33,027 bases of DNA from Prevotella sp. (GTDB lineage: Bacteria > Bacteroidota > Bacteroidia > Bacteroidales > Bacteroidaceae): positions 1 to 33,027 of the forward strand of contig JAFZSI010000018.1 of the NCBI GenBank assembly GCA_017619445.1. The letters run 5' to 3'. The notes below the pieces were generated by a model, which worked only from the letters and a program-made list of their open reading frames with translations, was not told the DNA's origin and made no database searches. Of the stretch, positions 15,153-21,734 are shown one piece after another. The position numbers and the translations under genes were made by a program. Positions within the stretch are counted from its first letter, which is position 1. The number at the start of each line of letters is the position of its first letter.

Positions 15153-16685
15153 ATGGAAAAGAAATTAAAGAAATGGCAAGGATGGGCTTTGTTCCTTGGA
15201 GCAATGGTCGTTGTTTTTCTGCTCGGCCTGTTCGTTTCGTCACTGTTGGAACGGCGTGCAGAGGTTGCGAGTGTGTTCAACAACAAGCGCACCGTGTTTG
15301 AAGACAGTATCATCGCCCAGAACGAGAAGTTCAAGGCCGACTATCCGCGAGAGTACGAGACGTGGGCAATGACCGAGGACACCACGTTCCACTCAATGTA
15401 TAACGCCAGCAACGAAACCGACGAGCTGGCCGACAGGCCTGAGATGGTCATTCTTTGGGCTGGATACGCTTTCTCGCGCCACTACAACACACCAAGAGGC
15501 CATAAGCACTGCCTGGAAGACCTGCGCAAAATACTGCGTACGGGCAACCCTGGCGTAGATGGCGACGAAGACATGCAGCCAGCCACCTGCTGGACATGCA
15601 AAGGCCCCGACGTGCCCCGCATGATGCGCGAGATGAGCGGCTCGAAGTCGGTGTTCGACCCCGCTAACTACTATGCGGCCAAGTGGAGCGACCTTGGTGG
15701 CGAAATCATGAATACCGTCGGATGTGCCGACTGTCACGACGCACGGACCATGGACCTCCGCCCAGCCCGCCCAGCCCTCTATGAGGCATGGCAACGCGCC
15801 GGAAAGGATGTGCGCAAGGCCAGCCACCAGGAAATGCGCTCGCTGGTGTGCGCACAGTGTCACACGGAATACTATTTCATAAAAAAAGACGACCCCGCCA
15901 ATCCCGGCAAGGCAAACTACCTGATGTTCCCACAGGACAAGGGGCTCACCTGTGAGGCAGCTGAGGAATACTACGACAGCATAGGTTTCTACGACTACAT
16001 CCACCCGCTGTCGAAAACACCCATACTGAAAGCACAGCATCCCGGCTACGAAATGGCCCTGCAGGGCATCCACGGACAGCGGGGCGTGTCGTGCGCCGAC
16101 TGCCACATGCCCTACAAAAGCGAGGGTGGGGTGAAGTTCACCGACCACCGCGTCACATCGCCGCTGGCCAATATCGACCGCACCTGCCAGACTTGCCACC
16201 GACAGGATGCTGAGGTGCTCAAGAAGAATGTTTATGACCGCCAGCGCATGACACGCGAAAGCCGGACAAAACTTGAGAAACAGCTGGCCGCAGCCCACAT
16301 AGAGGCCAAGTTCGCTTGGGAGAAAGGAGCTACGGAGGCCGAGATGAAACCCATTCTGCAGCTCATACGCTCCAGTCAGTGGCGGTGGGACTATGCCTTT
16401 GCCAGCCACGGCGCGTCGTTCCACGCACCACAGGAGGTGCAGCGACTGTTCAGCGACGGACTGGTGCAGGCTCAAGAGGCTCGTCTGAAGCTCTCGAAGG
16501 TTTTAGCCAAGCATGGATTCATCGGCGATGTGCCCATGCCCGACATCTCCACCAAGGAGAAGGCCCAGGCCTACATAGGCCTTGACATGCCCAAGCTGAA
16601 GGAGAAGAAGCAGAAGTTCCTTGAGCAGGTCGTTCCCAAATGGATTGATGATGCCAAAAAGAACGGCAAGCTCATAGAAATCTGA
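15153..16685 (+). CDS. nrfA: Ammonia-forming cytochrome c nitrite reductase
   Basis: This 510-aa pentaheme enzyme reduces nitrite to ammonium with six electrons in the periplasm. An N-terminal helix (about residues 11-31) serves as signal or anchor. The active-site heme is bound by the diagnostic lysine motif CWTCK (146-150). Four CxxCH motifs follow: CADCH (191-195), CAQCH (233-237), CADCH (314-318) and CQTCH (345-349). The GIHGQRGVSC stretch carries a conserved distal histidine, and the C-terminal helices (about 360-500) mediate dimerisation in the family. Length and motif order are normal. It is co-transcribed with nrfH. Confidence 0.97.
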   Translation: MEKKLKKWQGWALFLGAMVVVFLLGLFVSSLLERRAEVASVFNNKRTVFEDSIIAQNEKFKADYPREYETWAMTEDTTFHSMYNASNETDELADRPEMVILWAGYAFSRHYNTPRGHKHCLEDLRKILRTGNPGVDGDEDMQPATCWTCKGPDVPRMMREMSGSKSVFDPANYYAAKWSDLGGEIMNTVGCADCHDARTMDLRPARPALYEAWQRAGKDVRKASHQEMRSLVCAQCHTEYYFIKKDDPANPGKANYLMFPQDKGLTCEAAEEYYDSIGFYDYIHPLSKTPILKAQHPGYEMALQGIHGQRGVSCADCHMPYKSEGGVKFTDHRVTSPLANIDRTCQTCHRQDAEVLKKNVYDRQRMTRESRTKLEKQLAAAHIEAKFAWEKGATEAEMKPILQLIRSSQWRWDYAFASHGASFHAPQEVQRLFSDGLVQAQEARLKLSKVLAKHGFIGDVPMPDISTKEKAQAYIGLDMPKLKEKKQKFLEQVVPKWIDDAKKNGKLIEI

Positions 16686-16716
16686 GAAGAATGGAAGAAT
16701 CCTAAGAAAAAATGAT

Positions 16717-16724
16717 TACCTTTG
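16717..16724 (+). promoter_or_regulatory. Possible internal -7 box before the ccs genes
   Basis: TACCTTTG follows the nrfA stop by 31 nt. No -33 TTTG lies at the right spacing, so it may be a weak internal promoter. Confidence 0.4.
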
Positions 16725-16755
16725 TCGCGTAATGGCAGTGATTGCTGCCTCATGG

Positions 16756-16805
16756 CAACGCGGCGTGCCTTTGAACCAAGCAGAAGCACAAGGCGCGCCG
16801 CGTTG
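16756..16805 (+). promoter_or_regulatory. GC-rich hairpin between nrfA and ResB-like gene
   Basis: CAACGCGGCG (16756-16765) and GCCTT (16767-16771) pair with AAGGC (16790-16794) and CGCCGCGTTG (16796-16805), 15 bp with one mismatch. No T run follows. It lies 25 nt before the preferred ATG at 16831. Confidence 0.6.
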
Positions 16806-16830
16806 GCTAATCTGTAAATACCCCCTGCCT

Positions 16831-17724
16831 ATGTGGAACAAACCATGGACAATGAAAGAGGGCCTGACCATCGGTGCCGGCTTGATATGTGCGGGACTGC
16901 TGCTCGAAATGAGTGTCGGTGGAGTTGACTGGGATGCCTTTGCCTGGCCTGTCAACATCGTCGTGCTGGCAGGCTTCTTGGTTCTCATTACCGTCATTCA
17001 CCTGCTCAGGCGCAAAGTCTATGCCTTCCGTTTCCTGAGCACTTATCAGGCCGCCATTCCCACCATGCTCTATGCCGTGGTGCTCACCACCATCATGGGA
17101 CTCACACGGCAAACCGTCAACGGACAGTGGATTAACAACATGCTCAGCTTCTGGCCCTTCGTGCTCATCTATGTCTATATGGCCATGCAAGTGGGCTTGG
17201 TGGTGCTGAAAAGCCTGCGCCACATCAAAACACCCGGCAAGATAGTGGCCGCACTGTTCCATCTCGGCCTCTTCGTCGCCATGACCACCGCCACACTGGG
17301 CAATGCCGACATGCAGCGGCTGAAAATGATTACCGTTGCAGGCCAGCCCGAATGGCGCGCACTCAACGAGCAGCAACTCATCGTGGAGCTGCCGCTGGCC
17401 ATCGAACTGAAAAAGTTTATCATGGAAACCTACGACGACGGTTCGCCACGCCGCTTTGCCTCAGACGTTCAGATACTTACCAAATCGGGCAAAAACCTGC
17501 AAGCCACCGTCGATGTCAACAAACCCGCCAGTGTGGAGGGATGGAAAATTTATCAGTACGGCTACGACACTTCGATGGGCAAGCAAAGCAACGCCAGCAT
17601 TCTGGAACTGGTGAGCGACCCCTGGCTGCCTTTCGTCTATACGGGCATCTACATGATGCTTGCCGGTGCGCTGCTCATGTTCATCACAGGAGGCAGAAAA
17701 AAGAGGAGGGAGGAGAGAGAGTAG
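16831..17724 (+). CDS. ResB/CcsB-like cytochrome c biogenesis protein
   Basis: This 297-aa membrane protein belongs to the system II heme-attachment machinery, working with CcsA to deliver heme to apocytochromes c in the periplasm. Hydrophobic helices lie at about residues 11-28, 41-59, 76-91, 105-127, 138-157 and 266-287, and a periplasmic loop of about 100 residues ends in EGWKIYQYGYD, a ResB-type block. H143 lies in a membrane helix and could ligate heme. I chose ATG 16831 (MWNKPWTMKEG). The frame stays open to ATG 16732, but that region is a GC-rich hairpin just after a -7 box. The neighbours nrfHA are its likely clients, recalling the fused NrfI of Wolinella. Confidence 0.85.
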   Translation: MWNKPWTMKEGLTIGAGLICAGLLLEMSVGGVDWDAFAWPVNIVVLAGFLVLITVIHLLRRKVYAFRFLSTYQAAIPTMLYAVVLTTIMGLTRQTVNGQWINNMLSFWPFVLIYVYMAMQVGLVVLKSLRHIKTPGKIVAALFHLGLFVAMTTATLGNADMQRLKMITVAGQPEWRALNEQQLIVELPLAIELKKFIMETYDDGSPRRFASDVQILTKSGKNLQATVDVNKPASVEGWKIYQYGYDTSMGKQSNASILELVSDPWLPFVYTGIYMMLAGALLMFITGGRKKRREERE

Positions 17725-17730
17725 CATTTG

Positions 17731-17773
17731 TCCGCTAACTCCTGTTAACTCCCGCTAACTCCCGTTAACTCCT
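17731..17773. repeat. TAACTCC minisatellite between ResB-like and ccsA genes
   Basis: Four units of (G)(C/T)TAACTCC(C/T) follow each other at about 10-bp spacing, preceded by TTGTCC. The same TTGTCCGCTAACTCC string occurs in the right arm of the 9341-9567 element, so this looks like a partial copy. A C-rich ACACCC tract follows (17774-17795). Confidence 0.7.
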
Positions 17774-17801
17774 AAAACACCCAAACCCAACACCCGTAAT
17801 C

Positions 17802-18590
17802 ATGATTTCTTGGCAGCATTTCATCTTCTTTGCAGCGCCCGCCGTACTGCTGTGGGCGGCCGGAGCTTTTGTGGCCTGGAAAAACAAGCCGCGCACGGCC
17901 TATATCACTACCGTTGCTGGTCTGCTCGTGTTTTTCGCGTTCATATTGGCACTGTGGATGTCGCTCCAGCGCCCGCCCTTGCGCACCATGGGGGAAACGC
18001 GCCTGTGGTACTCGTTCTTTCTGCCAACGGCAGGCCTGATGGTTTATTCGCGGTGGAAATATAAGTGGATTCTCGCCTTTTCCTCCGTTCTTGCTTTGGT
18101 GTTTATCTGCGTCAATCTTTTCAAACCCGAAATCCATTCCACCACGCTCATGCCCGCATTGCAGAGTCCGTGGTTTGCACCCCATGTCATTGTCTATATG
18201 TTTGCCTACGCCCTGCTCGGCGCAGCTACTCTCATGGCCCTCTACCTGCTCTTTTTCAAAAAGAAAGACATCACCAACGACGAGCTTTCCATCACCGACA
18301 ATCTCATCTACATTGGTCTGGCCTTTATGACCTTCGGTATGCTCTTCGGAGCATTGTGGGCCAAGGATGCTTGGGGACATTACTGGGCTTGGGACCCCAA
18401 GGAAACATGGGCAGCCATCACATGGTTCGCCTATCTGGCCTATATCCATTTCCGGCTCGGCTATCCGCAGCGCGTCAGGCCCGCCCTTCTCTGGCTACTT
18501 GTTGCCTTTGTGCTGCTGCAGATGTGTTGGTGGGGTATCAATTATCTGCCAGCCGCTCAGGGCACCAGCGCGCACACCTACACCTCCTGA
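17802..18590 (+). CDS. ccsA: CcsA-type cytochrome c assembly protein
   Basis: This 262-aa polytopic membrane protein carries the heme-handling signature WGHYWAWDPKETW (residues 191-203), the WWD-type motif of the CcsA/CcmC/CcmF family. H128, H216 and H258 are candidate heme ligands. About eight hydrophobic segments can be seen. With the ResB-like protein encoded just upstream it would form the system II cytochrome c synthase. This serves the nine heme sites of NrfH and NrfA, including the unusual CWTCK site. It starts 77 nt after the ResB-like gene, across a repeat tract. Confidence 0.92.
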   Translation: MISWQHFIFFAAPAVLLWAAGAFVAWKNKPRTAYITTVAGLLVFFAFILALWMSLQRPPLRTMGETRLWYSFFLPTAGLMVYSRWKYKWILAFSSVLALVFICVNLFKPEIHSTTLMPALQSPWFAPHVIVYMFAYALLGAATLMALYLLFFKKKDITNDELSITDNLIYIGLAFMTFGMLFGALWAKDAWGHYWAWDPKETWAAITWFAYLAYIHFRLGYPQRVRPALLWLLVAFVLLQMCWWGINYLPAAQGTSAHTYTS

Positions 18591-18593
18591 TTT

Positions 18594-18646
18594 CCATTAC
18601 CTATCACCCATCACCTATCACCCAACAGCCATCACCCAACACCCGT
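18594..18646. repeat. C-rich ATCACCC/AACACCC tandem tract
   Basis: A degenerate 8-bp periodic, C-rich and G-poor tract follows the ccsA stop and runs into the LOG gene's stop, supplying its last residues (GVG). Similar tracts lie downstream of the ResB-like gene (17774-17795) and, on the minus strand, downstream of the TlpA-like gene (9598-9630). Confidence 0.7.
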
Positions 18647-19171
18647 TATTGCCTGTTCAAGTTCCTCCAAGTTGTTGACAACAATCAGATGGTCGCGTAA
18701 CGAGCTGCGTATAACGCCCTGTTGGTTCATCGTTTCGAGCATGTTGATGAGCGGATTCCAGAAACCCTTCATGTTGTACAGAATCACACGCTTCTGGTGA
18801 TAGCCTATGCTGGCTGAGGCTAACTGTGTGAACACCTCGTCGAGTGTGCCCACGCCGCCCGGCAGAGCTACGGTCACGTCGCTGTGCAGCAGCATCAGGT
18901 CCTTGCGGTCAGAGAGGTTGTCGCAGCGAATCTCAATATCCACATAGTCCGACTTACGCCCGTTTTTCTCTATGATGCTTGGAATCACCCCGATGGTGCG
19001 CCCGCCAGCCTCGTGCGCCGCCTTGGCCACACATTCCATCAGTCCCATGTTAACCCCTCCAAACACGATGGAATGGCCGTTTTTTGCCGCCCACCGTCCC
19101 AATTCCTTGGTTCTTTCAAAGTATTCAGGCTCCAGTTGCTCGTTTGCCGAGCAGAAAATACAAATCTTCAT
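18632..19171 (-). CDS. LOG-family nucleotide phosphoribohydrolase (TIGR00730 type)
   Basis: This 179-aa Rossmann-fold protein has the two LOG-family motifs: FGGVNMGLMECVA (about residues 37-49) and LPGGVGTLDEVF (about 103-114, matching PGGxGTxxE). Plant and some bacterial homologues release the base from cytokinin riboside monophosphates; others act on AMP or similar nucleotides. The substrate here is not readable. Its C-terminus (TGVG) is coded by a C-rich repeat tract. The gene is convergent with ccsA. Its promoter is formed partly by a tandem repeat (19217-19247). Confidence 0.88.
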   Translation of the reverse strand: MKICIFCSANEQLEPEYFERTKELGRWAAKNGHSIVFGGVNMGLMECVAKAAHEAGGRTIGVIPSIIEKNGRKSDYVDIEIRCDNLSDRKDLMLLHSDVTVALPGGVGTLDEVFTQLASASIGYHQKRVILYNMKGFWNPLINMLETMNQQGVIRSSLRDHLIVVNNLEELEQAITGVG

Positions 19172-19216
19172 TTTGCTTTATGTTTTTTCTTGTTTTGTCT
19201 TCAGCTCTTTGTGCTG

Positions 19217-19247
19217 CAAAGGTACGATTAAGTGAGCGAAAAACAAA
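19217..19247 (-). promoter_or_regulatory. Promoter of the LOG gene, with -33 box inside a repeat
   Basis: On the minus strand TTTG (19244-19247), a 19-nt spacer, and TACCTTTG (19217-19224) match the consensus fully. The -33 box and spacer lie in the first unit of the 83-bp tandem repeat. Confidence 0.8.
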
Positions 19248-19421
19248 AGGAAAGTCCCTTTTCTTTTGCTTTTCCGAACGTGAGTACCTTCGACGAAGTC
19301 AAAGTATGGATTAAGTGAGCGAAAAACAAAAGGAAAGTCCCTTTTCTTTTGCTTTTCCGAACGTGAGTACCTTCGACGAAGTCAAAGTTATGTATTAAGT
19401 GAGCGAAAAACAAAAGGAAAG
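19227..19421. repeat. 83/84-bp tandem repeat carrying promoter-like boxes
   Basis: Units start with ATTAAGTGAGCGAAAAAC at 19227, 19310 and 19394 (periods 83 and 84); the first two are full and nearly identical, the third breaks off near 19421. Each unit holds a near-perfect hairpin (CAAAAGGAAAG with CTTTTCTTTTG). On the minus strand the third unit start forms TTTG-N20-TAACTTTG (19383-19414), and the second forms a weaker version (19300-19330). The rest of the gap up to 19822 holds the palindromic repeats described separately, and no gene. Confidence 0.85.
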
Positions 19422-19467
19422 CCTTCTTTTTATGCGCCCCGTTTTCACAGAATCGCCATTTAGATTT

Positions 19468-19635
19468 CCAAAGCATTGCTTTACGAATGCAAAGCGTAGG
19501 TTTACGCATAAATTTTCTAAAGAATTTAAAACTATTGTTTGGGTTGCTATCAGATTCTCTAGAAAATTTGAATCCAAAGTATAGGTTTACGAGCGTAAAG
19601 TGATGGTTTGTGAGCATAAAGTGTATGTTTACGGA
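19468..19635. repeat. Cluster of CTAG-centred palindromic repeats
   Basis: Two copies of the palindromic family lie side by side. One is centred on AAATTTTCTAAAGAATTT (near 19511-19528) and the other on GATTCTCTAGAAAATTTG (near 19553-19570). They are flanked by repeated GGTTTACG/CGTAAA and CAAAG arms. The arms resemble those at 9250-9317. Confidence 0.65.
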
Positions 19636-19767
19636 AATATAGCAAAGGATGAGTTGTTGCCAAGCATGAAAATAGGCTTAGGAGTTTGATAATCAAATAT
19701 TTTTGCGTAGCTTTCACCTTGTCAGTACTGCGTCGTAGATACTCACATTCGGAAATATCCAAATAAA

Positions 19768-19799
19768 TTTGGTTTTTCTCTCACTTAGTTGTACCTTTG
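19768..19799 (+). promoter_or_regulatory. Promoter of the DEAD-box helicase gene
   Basis: TTTG (19768-19771), a 20-nt spacer and TACCTTTG (19792-19799). The spacer contains TTTTTCTCTCACTTA, nearly the same string found in the spacer of the LOG promoter. Confidence 0.8.
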
Positions 19800-19822
19800 C
19801 AGAAAATTTAAAATCATTCCAC

Positions 19823-21706
19823 TTGAAAACGTTTGAAGAATTGGGCGTTAGCGAACAGATTCGCCGCGCCATTGAGGAACTGGGCTTCGTCAGTCCGATG
19901 CCCGTACAGGAAGAAGTAATTCCCCATTTGTTGGAAAACAGCGAGCAAGACCTTATTGCACTCGCTCAGACAGGCACGGGCAAGACCGCTGCCTTCGGAC
20001 TGCCGTTGTTGCAGCGCTTAGACGTGGACGACAGGGCTACACAGGCGTTGATTCTTTCGCCAACGCGTGAGTTGTGCCTGCAAATCACCGACGACCTGCG
20101 CGACTTTGCCAGGTATATGCCCGAGGTGCGCGTGGTTCCTGTGTATGGAGGCACCGACATCATGCTGCAGATCAAGTCGTTGCAGCGCGGTGCGCAGATT
20201 ATCGTGGCCACACCTGGCCGTTTGCTCGACCTGATGGGACGCGGCAAGGTGCAGTTGGACAAGGTGCACAACGTGGTGCTCGATGAGGCCGACGAGATGC
20301 TGAACATGGGCTTCTCGGAAAGTATCAATGCCATTTTCGAGGGTATTCCTACTGACCGCAACACGCTGTTGTTCTCGGCCACCATGAGCCGCGAGATTGA
20401 GAAGATAGCCATGAACTATCTGCACGACCACAAGGAGATTGTGGTGGGTAGCCGCAACGAGGGCGCTGAGAACGTGAACCACGTTTATTACATGGTCAAT
20501 GCCAAAGACAAGTATCTTGCGCTGAAGCGCATCGTGGATTTCTATCCGCGAATCTTCGCTATTGTGTTCTGCCGCACGAAGATTGAGACGCAGGAGATTG
20601 CCGACAAGCTGATAAAGGACGGTTACAACGCCGAGGCTCTGCACGGTGACTTGAGCCAACAGCAGCGCGACCTGACCATGCAGAAGTTCCGCCGCCACTT
20701 GACGCAGTTGCTCATTGCTACTGATGTGGCTGCGCGTGGCCTTGACGTGGATGACCTGACGCACGTGATTAACTACGGCCTTCCCGACGACATTGAGAAC
20801 TACACACATCGCTCTGGCCGCACGGGCCGCGCGGGCAAGAAAGGCACGAGCATCAGTATCGTTCACTCGCGCGAGAAACACAAGATTCGCAACATTGAAA
20901 AGGAAATCGGCAAGGAGTTTGTGGAGGGTGAAATGCCCACAGCGCGCGAGATATGCAAGAAACAACTCTACAAGGTGATGGACCAGATACTGAAAACCGA
21001 TGTCGATGAAACGCAGATTGAACCGTTCATGGCCGACATCAGCCGCTATTTCGAGTATGTGGACAAAGAGGACCTCATCAAGAAGATTGTCTCCTTGGAG
21101 TTCGGCAAATTCCTGGCCTATTACGCCAGTGCGCCCGAGATAGAAAAGCCCGTTTCAGGAAAAAAGAGGAGAGAGAGTGCTGGGGGCAGGGGTCGCCGCA
21201 AGGTAGAGTCGGGCTACACACGCCTGTTCATCAATCTGGGCAAGGACGACGGCTTCTATCCCGGCGAGGTGATGCAGATGCTCAACCGAACCATGCATGA
21301 ACGCCAGGCCGTTGGCCACATCGACCTGCTCGGACGGTTCTCCTACATCGAAGTTCCCTCAAAGGACGCCCGTCGTGTGATGAAAGCGCTGAACGGCATT
21401 TATTATAAAGGCCGCGAGGTGCGCTGCAACGAGGCCGACGGACCGCAGTCTTCTCCCAATTCACCGATGAAATCAGGAAAAAGTACGCGCAAGACCCGTC
21501 GCGAAGACGATTTCGCTGCCAAATACCCGACAGATTTCACGGGCGGTCGCAGGAATGCACAAAAGAAAGCCAAACCAACAAAGAAAACTAAACAAAAATC
21601 CACAGCAAACGACGAATTCTTCGATGAAACCGGCAAAAAGTACGACTGGCGCGCACTGATGAACGCCGGCAACCCCACCTTGCGCAAGAAAGACAAAAAG
21701 GAGTAG
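19823..21706 (+). CDS. DEAD-box ATP-dependent RNA helicase with DbpA-like RNA-binding domain
   Basis: This 627-aa protein unwinds RNA duplexes with ATP, probably in ribosome assembly or mRNA turnover. In order it has a Q motif (GFVSPMPVQEEVIP, about 21-34), AQTGTGKT (48-55), PTREL, DEAD (154-157), SAT (185-187), HRSGRTGRAG and a C-terminal DbpA-like RNA-binding domain (about 475-550: YTRLFINLGKDDGFYPGEV...GRFSYIEVP). A basic Lys/Arg-rich tail ends the protein. The start is probably TTG 19823, giving M-KTFEELGVSEQ, as homologues begin with MKTFEEL. The longer frame to 19769 overlaps the promoter, and no upstream in-frame ATG exists. Confidence 0.92.
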   Translation: MKTFEELGVSEQIRRAIEELGFVSPMPVQEEVIPHLLENSEQDLIALAQTGTGKTAAFGLPLLQRLDVDDRATQALILSPTRELCLQITDDLRDFARYMPEVRVVPVYGGTDIMLQIKSLQRGAQIIVATPGRLLDLMGRGKVQLDKVHNVVLDEADEMLNMGFSESINAIFEGIPTDRNTLLFSATMSREIEKIAMNYLHDHKEIVVGSRNEGAENVNHVYYMVNAKDKYLALKRIVDFYPRIFAIVFCRTKIETQEIADKLIKDGYNAEALHGDLSQQQRDLTMQKFRRHLTQLLIATDVAARGLDVDDLTHVINYGLPDDIENYTHRSGRTGRAGKKGTSISIVHSREKHKIRNIEKEIGKEFVEGEMPTAREICKKQLYKVMDQILKTDVDETQIEPFMADISRYFEYVDKEDLIKKIVSLEFGKFLAYYASAPEIEKPVSGKKRRESAGGRGRRKVESGYTRLFINLGKDDGFYPGEVMQMLNRTMHERQAVGHIDLLGRFSYIEVPSKDARRVMKALNGIYYKGREVRCNEADGPQSSPNSPMKSGKSTRKTRREDDFAAKYPTDFTGGRRNAQKKAKPTKKTKQKSTANDEFFDETGKKYDWRALMNAGNPTLRKKDKKE

Positions 21707-21734
21707 GGTTGGCGAGTGGAATAAAAAGCTGAGT

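Noticed and set aside
15393-16475. 360-aa minus-strand ORF opposite nrfA
   Set aside because: Antisense shadow; the sense strand has five heme motifs.
16732-16830. N-terminal extension of the ResB-like protein
   Set aside because: It overlaps a 15-bp GC-rich hairpin directly behind a -7 box and adds no family-like sequence; ATG 16831 is preferred, though not proven.
19227-19421. CRISPR array
   Set aside because: The repeats are contiguous 83-bp tandem units with no unique spacers and no cas genes nearby.
19399-19762. Small ORFs in the helicase upstream region
   Set aside because: They consist of palindromic repeats read through in several frames and resemble each other only because the repeats do.
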